From Perkinsus olseni (taxonomy: Eukaryota; Perkinsozoa; Perkinsida; Perkinsidae), in contig JABANP010000069.1 of NCBI GenBank assembly GCA_013115135.1, positions 108,777-172,776 of the forward strand: a DNA stretch of 64,000 nt, given 5' to 3'. Shown here piece after piece: positions 11,863-22,450 of the stretch; positions within the stretch are counted from its first letter, which is position 1, and the number at the start of each line of letters is the position of its first letter. The notes beneath the pieces are model-generated. The model made no database searches and was not told the origin of the DNA. It was given only the letters and a program-made list of their open reading frames with translations. The position numbers and the translations under genes were made by a program.

Positions 11863-12722
11863 TAGACTTCTGAATGGTATAGTCACATTCGGAGCCGTTA
11901 GCGCTGCTAACTTAGCAGCGGCCCAGGCTCAACCTGGCCATTGAACGCCAAGAATCGGCCAGGCCTCTCTCGGCGACTACGAGTAGGATTTCTGAGCTCC
12001 GCCATTTCCCTCGCATTCACACGATATAACATCGTGTAGATGTTGCGAGGTTGTCGTCGACAGCAATTGCGGATCTTTCCCTTGCAACACGTACTCGATT
12101 CCCTGCAGACCTTCTCTCACTGATCCGCACTCTCCGATTGCATCACCATCGGCATTCTCATTGAGGATTTCTCAGCTTCTATCCAGCGCCGAATCGCCGA
12201 ATTTATAATCTTAATCTCGGGTTCCCGTTACTGGCTTCACCCGCAGCTCAGACTCCTTTCCTGTTGCCTTCTCCTGACGGTCACGCGCGGTTTCCTGGAT
12301 TCCGATCCTTCACACACAGCGTTGGGAGCTTCCTGATACCGAAATTCTGCTTCGGTGTCTCAGCAAACTAGGGAATGAAGTTCACTTAGTAACACCCAAG
12401 AAGTGAAGAACAGATCACCTCGTCTGACATCGCTGCATCTGAGTATCTCAGACCGAGATTAGAGGTAACGGAATAGAGGTATTTTGTCAATCAGCTTCCT
12501 TATTCGCTTTTCATAGAGAAGCTTCCAGTTAGACTTGTTTATTGATGATGTGTCCGGATGGCATCGCAACGTCATAGTTCGGAGTTCAGCAAGTCCCCCA
12601 ACGCAATGACTTTCAGAAGGAAGGTAAAAAGTTCAGAAAAGAAGTACACATCTGATACGTGTAGACTATGGTCGAAACAGAGAAAATGATCTTCCTTCCA
12701 TCAGACTGGGCCCATCTGCGAA
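11863..12722. other. Non-coding stretch, no gene seen
   Basis: No convincing ORF on either strand. There is a short hairpin near 11905-11925 (GCTGCTAACTTAGCAGC). The last 120 bp matches the 3' flanks of the secreted family A copies at 3.2 and 14.5 kb. Confidence 0.5.
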
Positions 12723-13490
12723 TCATGCTGGCATTACGCCTTTAGCGAGAGTTGCCGCGAAGTCCACATCTGGGAGCTTCCCCTCAGCGTCTCGGACCTG
12801 AGCTTGAAAAGAGATATCGAACTTCCAACCTTCTTCTGTCCTGAGCAGGAATAGTGTCTGAGAGGTCGTGACCATCACAGAGCCGCTCTGTGCCGCAGTT
12901 GACCCAGAGAGAGCAAACCCTCTGTTGTTGTACTGCCCCACGAAGCGATAGTCCGGAGTTGTAATAATCTTAATAGCCCCATCCGGCAATGGACCGTCGG
13001 CGAAGGAGATCTGTAGTCCGCCGTGCATATCAAGTTTGGCAGCATCATACGGCCCCGGGCCAGTCTCAGAAAAACCTAATTCGCCGTTACTTATGGCGGG
13101 CTGGATATAGATACCTTCATGAGTGAACCCGAAATCGGCCGAACGATCGGTGTATACTGAGAACTGTTCGTTGTCATCCTCGCGGAGAGCAAAGTAAAAG
13201 GTCACGTAGTCGTTGTTGTCGGGCTGATTACTATTGAGGCGAATCGCGATGAGGTCACTGCTATACTCCGCCAGAGTACGACCCTTGACGGTGAAGATGC
13301 AGGCACCCTCTAATAGTTCTACAATGTTCGTTCCTTCAGCGGGGCCGATACCAGGCATGAAGCAATCCTCGGGATATTGCGAGGTGACCGTGAAAGCTTG
13401 CACGCCGTAGAGAAAGAACAAGAAGCAACAACCCCGGAACAAGTAAGAGCAGAGGCCAGTTGAGCCCAGGCTAGTAGGCGGCGGCGCCAT
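12723..13490 (-). CDS. Secreted protein, paralogous family A, 255 aa
   Basis: Single exon, ATG at 13490. A signal peptide (hydrophobic core YLFRGCCFLFFLYGVQAF, residues 15-32) is followed by the same mature start, FTVTS, as the 245-aa copy at 3328-4065. Conserved blocks: YPEDCFMPGIGPAEGT, ELLEGACIFTV, an IRLNS block, THEGIY, IITTPDY and EGWKFDISF, with C-terminal ATLAKGVMPA. The gene lies inside the inverted-repeat-bounded region, so it may be cargo carried by that element or a host gene the element inserted around. Its promoter side carries a duplicated 49-bp unit with a perfect palindrome (13556-13650). Fold and function are unknown; secretion is the only safe statement. Confidence 0.85.
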   Translation of the reverse strand: MAPPPTSLGSTGLCSYLFRGCCFLFFLYGVQAFTVTSQYPEDCFMPGIGPAEGTNIVELLEGACIFTVKGRTLAEYSSDLIAIRLNSNQPDNNDYVTFYFALREDDNEQFSVYTDRSADFGFTHEGIYIQPAISNGELGFSETGPGPYDAAKLDMHGGLQISFADGPLPDGAIKIITTPDYRFVGQYNNRGFALSGSTAAQSGSVMVTTSQTLFLLRTEEGWKFDISFQAQVRDAEGKLPDVDFAATLAKGVMPA

Positions 13491-13555
13491 TGAAAATTTA
13501 AAGGTACACCTTATAAATTGTCAGCTTGGAAGGCCGGAGCGATTTTCTACGAAAA

Positions 13556-13650
13556 GCACGTAGGGAAACGTTTCCTACGGTATAGCGTTGGTTCACTAAG
13601 AAGAGCACGCAGGGAAACGTTTCCTACGGTATAGCGTCAGTTCACCGGCA
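13556..13650. promoter_or_regulatory. Tandem 49-bp unit with palindrome GGAAACGTTTCC upstream of the secreted gene
   Basis: Two direct copies (13556-13604 and 13605-13650) lie 66-160 bp upstream of the ATG of the minus-strand gene 12723-13490. Each contains GGGAAACGTTTCCTACGG with the 12-bp palindrome GGAAACGTTTCC at its centre. Position, duplication and dyad symmetry suggest a binding site for a dimeric factor. No such repeat is visible upstream of the paralog at 4065. Confidence 0.5.
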
Positions 13651-14126
13651 CGCAAGCACAGGTACGCAAACGGATGGCTGACAGTCTTACGGTTCCATTG
13701 GCTAACGCCCAGGACTCGGGGCTGAGCCCCGTATCCTCTCCTACAGACAGCTCTTGAAGTAGCTCAGAACTTGCAGGTCTACGTTCGATATTTCTACAGT
13801 GGGTGAATAGCTGAGGAAGAGAATCTTCGCCCATTCCACTGCTGCGTCTTAGTCCTGTCGTGACTACAGTGTCGTCTAGGTGACGGAATTACATGGCGCT
13901 GCAGTGCTCCTCGACGGGAGCGCTGTCCCTATGCGAGGGTGCCTTCATTCAATGATAATATTTCTCTTCTGAGGTTGTCCTCCAGCGAGTTCTACTCATT
14001 TGTGTCTATGATACTGTAATCCATGTCCTGTAACTGCATGTGTTCTCAACATATCTCCAAGCCCCAAAACGGCCGGAAGTTCGCAAAGCCACAAAATCTT
14101 CGGGGAGAGGAGCCTTATCTCAAAGA

Positions 14127-14450
14127 TTACGTCTGATGCCTCGCGCGAGACGAGCCGAGGGGCTCGAAGGGATGCCCAGCAGGTCAAATGAGACGACTCG
14201 TCTGATACGACTCCAGCACTTCTACCTTTGCTGCGGATGACTCGTCCGCGTTCGCAATCAAAACTGCACTACTTGTCGAGAATTTGCAAGCTAAGCACGT
14301 GGAGCACAGAAGCCTACTGCACTCCACGACGTGGAGTCCACGTGCTTGCTGCAAGCAGCTTGCAGCTCCTACTCTGAGTATGCCAACTTGAACATGATAT
14401 CCGAAGTTTGATATTCGTCGTAACGTTATTAACGTCGTTAATAGCGTCAC
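14127..14450 (-). pseudogene. Decayed copy of unknown gene B
   Basis: The minus strand matches the minus strand of 23268-23480 over about 190 bp, including FSTSSAVLIANA against TSSAALIANA and a CGTCTGATACGACTCCA block. This copy is interrupted by palindromic CCACGTGC/GCACGTGG sequences near 14297-14365. It has no complete frame and is probably a relic of a duplicated gene. Confidence 0.45.
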
Positions 14451-14499
14451 GTTGTGCTTCTAAGACGAGGAAATCTCGCGACGGAATGCCCCTCACAAG

Positions 14500-14662
14500 A
14501 AACGAAAGGGTTTTGAAGAGTAGTACACGCCTGATATGTGTAGAAGGTGGTTGAAATAGAGAAAATGATCTTCCTGCCGTCAGACTGGGTCCATCTGCGA
14601 ATCATACTGACACTACGCCTTCAGCGAGAGTAGCCGCGACGTTAACATCTGGGTACTTTCCA
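14500..14662 (-). pseudogene. Relic of secreted family A (3' end and flank)
   Basis: This stretch matches the 3' flank and the last about 18 codons of the genes at 12723 and 3328: TCTGCGAATCATACTGACAC, CGCCTTCAGCGAGAGT-GCCGCGA, then ACATCTGGG. Homology ends abruptly at about 14662. No upstream coding part is present, so this is a 3' fragment left by a partial duplication or a large deletion. Confidence 0.7.
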
Positions 14663-15009
14663 ATATATGGGTTCATCCTCCATAATATGGCTACGGCGCT
14701 GAACCAGTCTTTGCAGGACGTCGAGGAAGCGCAGGCAGCCGCGTATGAGAATGAGGTAGTTGCAGTTGACGACGATGCTCCGGTGGATGGAATTGCCGGA
14801 GCTCTTAGAGAAGCCTACGTTAGAAGTTATTATCAGTAATAGCATGATATTTTCGTACTATAGACTGTAGTTCACAGTAGACTACTAAAAGTAGTGGTAC
14901 TACGTGTATGGGTCTTGTGTTACAGTAGGCCCTACTGAGTAGGGTACGATCATTAGTTTTTGCCAACGTGAATTCTCGCTAACTCAAATGGCGATAGTTG
15001 TCAAAGGAC

Positions 15010-15095
15010 CACACTTAGGCCAAGAAAATCAGGTCTCTCCCGGGGATCGAACCCCAGTCGGCGCGAGGCTAATATGGAGCCTTAGCCAAGCAGCC
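15010..15095 (-). pseudogene. tRNA-like relic or SINE head (A box / B box)
   Basis: Read on the minus strand, TTGGCTGCTTGGCTAAGGC resembles the D-arm of a Leu/Ser tRNA and GGGGTTCGATCCCCGG is a T-arm, at roughly normal spacing. The acceptor stems do not pair and no good anticodon loop with U33 is present, so it is not a functional tRNA. A tRNA-derived SINE or tRNA pseudogene is the likely explanation. Confidence 0.4.
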
Positions 15096-15482
15096 AACTC
15101 AACAACTCGGTTTGTTTGGCTCTGCGACACCTCGCGAGTTCGCCGATTTTGCTCCTTAAGTTGCAATTTCAGGTGTACTCGAGTACGCCTTAAATTTAGG
15201 AACTCCTTAAGGTTCTCCTAAACCTTGTGAAACGAGTTAAGAAATCCTTAAGTTGCTCCTAAACTTAAGGCGCCTTAATTTAAGTATCCTTGTGAAACAG
15301 GCTCTATGACTTGGAAGCCGCTCGGGACTGTGAGAACGCCTTCCTTAAAGGTGAAGGAGCAACTCTTAGGGCCACTGGTGACGTCGGTACCGTGGCGACG
15401 AGTGGTAGCGATCAAGAGCTGAGGGCTGGGGAAATTACCAGCAGTTCCTTGGTGACCCTCGCCCTTCCGCAGAAAAAAAGGG

Positions 15483-15704
15483 AGGTGAGTTGGACTGGAT
15501 TGAGACCCTAAGGCAGTCCTGTTGGAATGTGGCGCTGAAAGCCCACACTTTCCAGTGGAGGTGCCTTCCAACGGCCTAATTGCCCATCGAAATTAGGACA
15601 CACATGTTTTCTGGTCGAGGCGAAGCGGACGGCAGCCACCCCAGGAAGGCGGCGGCGTTCACCAGCAATCCATTTTCGGACAGCATGGTCGGCAGAATTT
15701 TTCC
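15483..15704 (+). repeat. Dispersed repeat R1, copy 2
   Basis: Direct copy of 8505-8730, inside the inverted-repeat-bounded region. The matching core runs from GAGTTGGACTGGATTGAGAC to AGCATGGTCGGCAG. Confidence 0.7.
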
Positions 15705-15894
15705 CCTCTGAAGTGGGTGGAGGTTAGGGTGGAGTTTTAACTGAGACTAACACATTCCCCACTGGAGCGACGCCAACACGACAGTGTAATTATACATGGG
15801 AAAACCTTCAGCCCGTACGCTGGGAGCGTGGGGGAAGTCTAGCGATTGATTGCTAAATAGTCTCAGTCGGACGCACGGACCTGGGCTTGGCATA

Positions 15895-16039
15895 CGAGGG
15901 TAGCAGAGACAGCCGATACAGCTGCCATGGCGCAGGCCGTGGACACGATGTCGAGAGATGGTGGAAGTGTGGTAGGAGCACAACCGCAGAGGGAGCCTAT
16001 AGAGGCCAGGGCGGTGTGGGCGGGTGCGAAAAACAAATA
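15895..16039 (+). CDS. Short coding-like fragment, unknown
   Basis: Open frame without a certain start, rich in Ala, Asp and Arg (ETADTAAMAQAVDTMSRDGG, later REPIEARAVWAGAKNK), ending at TAA 16037-16039. Composition looks coding, but there is no recognisable family and neighbouring exons are not evident. It could be a remnant of a gene or of element-encoded protein. Confidence 0.25.
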
Positions 16040-16984
16040 ATGGTAGAGAACTGCAGCCGTCTACATCATGCTGCGACAACGAGTGATGAAACGGCGCAAA
16101 AGATATGGGGGCGCTCCCGTGGCGTGCTAGTCACTTCGTGTGCGAACACACGCCGCGAATGTGCTACAATATGAGGCGAAGTCAGAGTAGCGCCGTGTTT
16201 ACGAACAGGAATGAAGATATTGAAGCATCAGGAATGCCTTTGCAAGCGGCTGATGACCGCGAGACCTCACGACGCTCTGCTTCGCAATGGCACGCCAGTA
16301 CAGCATCGGCAGTTGTCCTATCTGTGAAGGTTGAACACTCGTCAACTGGGAGACCCGAATCAAGGCAGGACGACGTCGCGATCTTCGGACAGCCAATCAG
16401 TCGTTAGAATCAGTCACTATGTATCTCGTCACGAATCTGGAAGCGCTACCTCAACATACCAACATACTCAACGTACCTAGTAGGTACTACCTACTATACC
16501 AACCTCAACAGCTAAAATCCTTTCACAGCCATATTACTGCGGGTCGAATCGAGACAGTCCGCAAGTACATGTATCATGTAACATGATACTTCTCATTTTC
16601 AGCATTTGTTTGTGGGGCCCCCCGCGTGTGGAGCTCATGTCCTTGAGAAAGCCGCGATCAAATGTATGCGGCGATTATCGATCATCGATCAGCTCAGGAA
16701 TTGCTTGGTCGTTTACGTTGCCATCCTGCAGTGAAGGTTACGAGATCCTGTCGGTGCCGAATCGGCACTGCCGATGTGTATTGTACGATGATCGTAAAGT
16801 TTACGACGTAAACTCACAGCCTGCTCAAACACCATCTTCGCATACTCAAGAGACTCAGCCCTGTTGTGTAAAAGGGAAGGTGAGGTAGGAATGTCAATCT
16901 ACTATACCATTCAGAAGTCTATTTGGCGTGTAAGGCCGTATATATGGAGCTCGAGGATTTCACGTTGCCGGGTTGAGACAGCAT

Positions 16985-17178
16985 ATTGGCGGAAGGGTCG
17001 AGATGGGGGGATACAATTGGCGGATAGGGAAGTCATTTTAGCGGCCGGCCTCAAGTAAGGAAACCAGTTTAGCGAATAAGGCCCTCAATTTTATCATTAA
17101 GGAAGTCGATTTCGCCGATAAGGATATCAATTTCGCGGATCAACTTTGACCTGGAATCTTCGGACATGTAACTCCGCA
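16985..17178 (-). repeat. Right inverted-repeat arm
   Basis: Reverse complement of the left arm at 9667-9865. Its inner end (16930-16995) contains one diverged copy of the 95-bp minisatellite unit (CCGCCAATATGCTGTCTCAA, then CCATATA), in unexpanded form. Confidence 0.65.
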
Positions 17179-17694
17179 CGACCCTTTTCCGACCACATGT
17201 CCTGGGAATTATCTTCATAGTTCAACGGTTGAACTTCAACCCGGAAATATTCCCGGGTAAGGGAAGGAAGGAATCATTCCGACTCATATTGGCAATATTA
17301 TATTGCGTCTTTTTTCGGGAATCATGGGAATTAAGTGCCACATATCGATGAGGCTGCAGTTCCTTGCGGCCTCCTGATGTTTCTGTTGCTATCGTGCTCA
17401 TATTGGGGAGGGAAGAATGATTCTTCCTCACCCTTCAGCCGCCCTGGATATTTTCGCCGAAAAGCCGAAAGTCTTTCGGCGTACCGCCGATATTCGTGTT
17501 ACGGCAAAACAGTTTTTCCCGGTGAAACTTTCACCGCGGAATCCGCGGCGCGGATGGTCGACTGCCCAGCGGAATTTATCTTACTAAGCTGTAGTAGTTT
17601 TAATGTTCACCCCGTTCAAAACTGAACTCATCACCATCTGAGTCTAGGGAATGGACTTATTCCAAACAATGGGGGTATGACAGACCCACTATGG

Positions 17695-17900
17695 GTGGAT
17701 CTATCGCGGGCGGCCCAAGCCAACCCACCTACCTGGATCGAGCCAACCTATCACAGAGTTTAGTGAGAAAGTACGGCCATAGCTCGGCCCGAGGCTCGAA
17801 CCCCGAGCGAAAAGTACGCGTGCCGACAATGTACACAAGCACACTGAGGGGCCCTCAGCGGGGGCAGAAAGAGACGGACGAATCGGCGACCACAACTAAG
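17695..17900. other. No gene; weak tRNA T-arm-like motif
   Basis: Minus strand GCTCGGGGTTCGAGCCTCGG resembles a T-arm/B box. No matching acceptor or anticodon arm was found. Possibly a SINE scrap; low confidence. Confidence 0.2.
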
Positions 17901-17914
17901 CGCAAAACCGATGC

Positions 17915-18709
17915 TCAGGTGTTATAAGGGAGATAATTGTCGATATAATTTATATTGTCGAGAGTAAAGACCTTCTTCTTTACCCCGTCCAGTTCCAAGT
18001 AGTCTTTATCTTCCCTAGCTGCGATTACAATAGAGGTAGAACCTTCCGTCGGCACTTCAGAGCTTGGACAGGTCGCCGCCACTTCGCCGATGAACCTTAT
18101 GTAGTCTGCACCTCCGCCGAACACAGCATTGGTTAACTCGCCGACGATTAACTCGCTTATACGAAATTCGTGTTGGACACCAACCAACTCACCAGAATAA
18201 TCTTCACAAGAGAAGGTTATCATCACGTCCTTCGTTTTAATCTCCATTTTCAAGGCGAAGTAGGCATCGTAAAAGACGTATGAACCCGGGGCCAGGTCTA
18301 GGGCTCTTCTGAAACATGTAACCTCTCTCCCTTCGAGTATAGTCTTGAAAGATATCGTGTTGTACTGAGTCAGTTCGGTCAAGTCACCATCCTGAAACTC
18401 GACAGGCCGAATCACATAGTCTCTAGAAAGGGACGGGATACTGTCGACGAACTCTACAAGATCTGAAGAGTTCACTGTGTAAGTACCAGGACCTCCTGTG
18501 AGGTGGAGGAGCTGAGCAGAGCCCCAGTAACTCGGGTAACTGTCATCCACGGGAAGTGCGGCGAAATCAAGAGCCATGGAGTATTCAAACACCGAAGCTC
18601 GTACTCTGCGGGACCTCGTGAACAGTAAGTATTCTCCAATGAACTGAGCGCTCGTATTTGCCAGAACCGTACTGGCGGTGATGAGCCAAGTTGCGGCGGG
18701 TTTCACCAT
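17915..18709 (-). CDS. Secreted protein of unknown family, 264 aa
   Basis: The frame is open from 18763, but the internal ATG at 18709 opens directly onto a good signal peptide (MVKPAATWLITASTVLANTS), so I take that as the start. The mature protein is acidic, with six cysteines spread through the middle third, which suggests disulfides and extracellular folding. No domain is recognised. It shares with the two family A proteins only the general build (short signal peptide, beta-rich mature part), not sequence. A perfect hairpin lies about 90-112 bp upstream (18799-18821). The gene ends 740 bp outside the right arm of the candidate TIR element. Confidence 0.7.
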   Translation of the reverse strand: MVKPAATWLITASTVLANTSAQFIGEYLLFTRSRRVRASVFEYSMALDFAALPVDDSYPSYWGSAQLLHLTGGPGTYTVNSSDLVEFVDSIPSLSRDYVIRPVEFQDGDLTELTQYNTISFKTILEGREVTCFRRALDLAPGSYVFYDAYFALKMEIKTKDVMITFSCEDYSGELVGVQHEFRISELIVGELTNAVFGGGADYIRFIGEVAATCPSSEVPTEGSTSIVIAAREDKDYLELDGVKKKVFTLDNINYIDNYLPYNT

Positions 18710-18798
18710 TGAGGATGAAGTAGCTGTATGAAAACGAGCTTCTGAAAATTGAGGAGCGCTCAAGAGCAGATAAAGAACTCATCATAAATTGAATCAGT

Positions 18799-18821
18799 GT
18801 CGGTTCTGTAACAGAACCGAC
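18799..18821. repeat. Perfect hairpin, 11-bp stem, 1-nt loop
   Basis: GTCGGTTCTGT and its reverse complement are separated by a single A. It lies in the upstream region of the secreted gene at 17915-18709. Confidence 0.7.
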
Positions 18822-19166
18822 AGAACTTCTGTTATGCCTCGGAAGAAGCTAAGAAAGAGAAGGTAAACGTCGCCTGGTTAAGAATGCTGTGTACGACATG
18901 CGATTAGTTGTAGTCACTGTAATAGGAAGCAATGATACAGTATGAGTTTAGACACTTAATCAAGGATGAGCCGTCGCGAGTCTCAATGTCGACTCACAGA
19001 TCGCCACGAACTTACTAGTAAGAGAAAAATAACAATTGTGATTCATTCAAATAGCGCTGCGCACGCATGCGCATCACTCGCTAGCCTGGTGGCGCTAAGC
19101 ACGCGTTTGCGCTCGCTCGTCCGTCTTATGTTATGAGCTGTAACACGAGCTTCGATGGGACACCTT

Positions 19167-19229
19167 TGTCCCTTCCGTGACACCGGTTGTCCCTTTCGGG
19201 ACACCGGTTGTCTCCTTCGCGACACCGGC
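19167..19229. repeat. Three tandem 21-bp units (TGTCCCTTTCGGGACACCGGT type)
   Basis: Three consecutive units with a 21-bp period, each containing GACACCGG. The middle unit has the internal dyad GTCCC-GGGAC. The surroundings (18822-21219) contain no gene I can support. Confidence 0.75.
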
Positions 19230-20260
19230 TGTCACAGACGCCGATCAACGCGGTTCTGCTGCGTCTCCAAACCAGACGATTTGGTCCAAATCGCATCTCC
19301 AGCACCACCATAACCATTCCTAGAGTCCACAGAGGCTCTGTGACAGAGCCATCAAACCATATATCCCACAACGGGTTAGAATGCACCCGTTCACGAGAAG
19401 TACGCAAGGCACTCACTATGGCAGCCTTTCTGACGGAACTGTCATCTCGTTCATTATTAGATGAAGCGCTGAAGATGATCGGAAGAGAGAGCCAAGGTGC
19501 AAGCCTGTGTGGCGAGGGAGATATAAGAGAATAGAAGGTTTGAGGTAAGAACTCAGTCGATAATTCTCTCTATCCAAGTAAGTTTTTCCTCATCTTCTTC
19601 TGAAGATGAGGGAAAACGGTTCCACTCAAAATTGATGTGTTTGCTGGAGTGAGCTGTGGATGTCTGAGTGCCATATGCGCTAGGTGCGCTGCTCGGCGTT
19701 GTACACGGGTAACCAACTTAAAGTTGGTTACCTCAGTTTCGCTGTCAAATCCCAAAGAAGCCTCAGGCATATCCCATGTTTCAGTTCAAAAGTTTTACCA
19801 TCCCACTGTGGTAGGTAGCTTCTCTACGCAAAACCGCAAACAGGGCTGCGCATTTGGGTACAGGCACCCAGAAACAGCACTCATAATACAATTATAAGCT
19901 GACTGCTTATAATTGAGTGAGTGAGTAGCCTGTGAGAGTTTCGTTCAGAGTTGACCGCAGCATAAAACCCGGGAATAGCATAGAGAGCACTGGGCATGAT
20001 GAACTCATCAGCCACTTGCCGAGTACTTCTAAAACTACACCTTTTCCCGAGCAAATAAAATGTTTGAGGACGCCCCTCCTCTCTTGTTCCGGATACGACA
20101 CATGCTGTGGGAGTTGGAGTCCGACAGTGGGACAGACCGGTGGGCCCTACAGTAAGCTCGGTAATTGTCCTATGATAGGACAATCGTCTAGCTCGCTGTA
20201 CTACAGCGGCTGTAGGGCAGCGAAGGTAAAGGCCGTTACGGTAGGGGCAATCCGAAGGCT

Positions 20261-20291
20261 GAGTAGCTGGTATAGGCTATACCAGCTACTC
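20261..20291. repeat. Perfect hairpin, 15-bp stem, 1-nt loop
   Basis: GAGTAGCTGGTATAG, one G, then its exact reverse complement. Other short perfect hairpins occur nearby (about 19889-19915 and 20165-20185). No gene is visible in 19230-21219. Confidence 0.75.
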
Positions 20292-21219
20292 AACCTTTGA
20301 ATAGTGGTTTCCTATTCATGCATGAGAAAATTGAACCCACTCACCCACCCACAACAGGGTGGCCTAGGTCGCGGGGAGAGTGGTCCGGCCTGGTAGGTCC
20401 TGGGATCACCAGACGTGATCGCGTGCCTCCATCTCGGGCACTGCGGTTCGCTTGCCCACCAACTCGCAGTGACTGCCCCAGTTCTGGCACCTGAGCCGCC
20501 GCCCCTGTCAGGGGCAAGCCGTTCGACACGACTCGCGGCTGCTCTGAGATGCCTCACGAGTGACAGGCCCGCTGCACTGTTCGGGCTTCCGAACCAACTC
20601 CTCCCAGTCCCCCGCGGCTTCGGTTTTGCCGTCAAAAAAATTTTTGCGGAGGACTCACTGTGAGTCACTCACAAGCGGAACCTTGGAGTCGTTAACAGGA
20701 TCAGCCTCTGGATGTCGGCAGGCTTGGTTGGGGAGAGTTAAGTCAGTCCCCAGAGATATTAAATTCCATTCCATTTTCTGGAGCGGCTCTATCCCGTTGA
20801 ATTAAAGGTCGCAACTTGCAACTCGCAAGTCAACGGGATAGAACCGACTTGAATGAAGACCCGTAAGCGTGGAAAGCGCGCCTGTGTACCAGTCTCCCTG
20901 CCTCTCAGAGAGCTGTTTCAAATTCTTTGATCAGCGATCTCGCCTGCTTCCGCCCGACGGGACAGGCAGTAGTTGGGGCTCATAGATCTCGCTCGCCTCG
21001 GTCATATCGCGAGACGCCAACACGCTTGGTCGAGTCCCCGCTTAGGTGAAAAAATTCCAGTTCAGGATCCCCCTCTTGAAGCTCATGGTTCCCCGTGTCA
21101 CTGCCATTGTGCCAATTCTGGCTCTTGAACACGTCTCCGGACTGCACCCGGCCGCTGAATCGCAAGTTCGTCCGGTTTGCCGTATCGCTCATTTAGCTTA
21201 CCCGGTTGTATCACTGCAG

Positions 21220-21351
21220 GTGCAAATGCTACGCGAAGAATTTCGAGGTCTCTCGGAGACTGTATCCAGAGAGTTTTCTCATATGTCCAAGCGAATTGAT
21301 GATCTCAGTGCGGCTTTTCATGAATTCGTTCGTGCTGGCGGAGCGGCTAAA
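21220..21351 (+). CDS. Coiled-coil exon of an unresolved gene
   Basis: A 44-codon exon, phase 0 on both sides, between acceptor CACTGCAG (ends 21219) and donor GTGAGC (starts 21352). It encodes an amphipathic helix (MLREEFRGLSETVSREF, then MSKRIDDLSAAFHEF) with heptad spacing. Flanking exons were not found. The next plus-strand coding-like stretch is 22451-22751, beyond the retroelement relic. Confidence 0.45.
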
Positions 21352-21902
21352 GTGAGCGCAGCCCGTCGAGTGTCTTGTCTCGCCTGAGGGTGTCTGTTGA
21401 ATTGAGGTGCAGTCTAAGACTCTTTGAGAGAGACTCTTTCTGTAGGCCGGTGACGAGATCACTGCTGGACCGGGACTCTGCGAATACGAGGACAGCCAAT
21501 GGAATAAATTGTCTATCTCGCTCACGTCGCCGGAACATTCGTATCCTATTAGCGGCACCGCTTTCCGTGGAAAGAATGCTGGCCTCACCCAGATCGAGTA
21601 AGGGCTCCTGTACGAACAGAATATGAATCATACTCGTGATGATCGTTCCTAATTCTAGCCTTGGGCCTCAAGAGGCTCGCGCCCTCTGGGTTTTTCTCGG
21701 TGACTTTCCTTCATAGTGTTGAAGATGACTCCTTGGGAACACAATCGGAAATGTTTGAGTGGAAGAAATAATCCAACTGAGAGAATAGCAATAATCATCT
21801 CTACAGTGTCAATCATCGACCAATACTTATCAATATCATAGTGCTACCAAAATGGGAGGGTATCTTGCCGTTACGATTCTGTGTGATATCGGGCGAGCGA
21901 TG

Positions 21903-22420
21903 TCACACGTCAACATTATCATCCTTTAATGCTCTGTTGCGAGCTTGCAGACGCGCACTCCTTCTTGGTGAGCTCGCACGTCCTTCGTCGAGTATACACA
22001 CCGGGGGCTCATCGACCTTGTCAAGTTGGATTAGGTCTTCGGATGTAGCAGCTGGATCGATAGCGGTTTCGGTGGGTGTGTCGACGACCTTCAAGTTATG
22101 GAGTAGTTCCGGAATTCTGCCTCCTTGGGCGCTTTCCAGAAGTAGCACATGATGAGACAGTGCACGAACGACCTTAAATGGGCCTACCCATTTGGGGCCA
22201 AGCTTCATGCGGTTGGGGTTATACCGATAGACCAGTGAACCCGGGAGGATAGTCTGCCTCAGCCTCCGCCACTTCTTCTGTAGGTAGCTCTCGGCCCGAG
22301 AGTGCCTGCGCCGCCATTCTAGTGTGAACTGAGCCAGTGACTCCAGTTTCCGGGCGGTGCCACATCCCTTGTTCTCAAAACGCCATCTTCCCGAGCTATT
22401 TGCAAAACCTTTCCGAATCA
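21903..22420 (-). mobile_element. LTR retrotransposon relic: integrase C-terminal region
   Basis: The minus-strand frame contains LPGSLVYRYNPNRMKLGPKW followed by VGPFKVV, then LLLE and LHNLKVV. This is the integrase C-terminal beta-barrel and connection to the polyprotein end seen in Ty3/gypsy-type pol. It ends at a stop at 21903 after a basic/acidic tail. No reverse transcriptase, RNase H, catalytic integrase core or LTR is present, so it is a truncated fragment. It sits between two plus-strand host-like exons. Confidence 0.75.
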
Positions 22421-22450
22421 ATCCACGATCATTATAATTAGTGGTTTCAG

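Larger units (their letters stand above)
9667..17178. mobile_element. Candidate large terminal-inverted-repeat (foldback-like) element
   Basis: The outer 200 bp at 9667-9865 is the reverse complement, with substitutions, of 16985-17178. Matching blocks are TGCGGAGTT, AGGTCAAAGTTGATCC, GACTTCCTTAAT, GCCTTATTCGC, GCTAAAATGACTTCC and ATCCGCCAATT, all in the same order. Between the arms lie a minisatellite grown from the inner end of the left arm, a secreted-protein gene with its own 3' relic, and decayed repeats. I see no transposase, integrase or polymerase, so it is non-autonomous, degenerate, or mobilised by an enzyme I cannot recognise. Outer limits are approximate and no target-site duplication could be defined. 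Confidence 0.55.

Noticed and set aside
15010..15095. Functional tRNA on the minus strand
   Set aside because: T-arm and D-arm look right, but the acceptor stem does not pair and the anticodon loop lacks the invariant U33. Treated as a relic.
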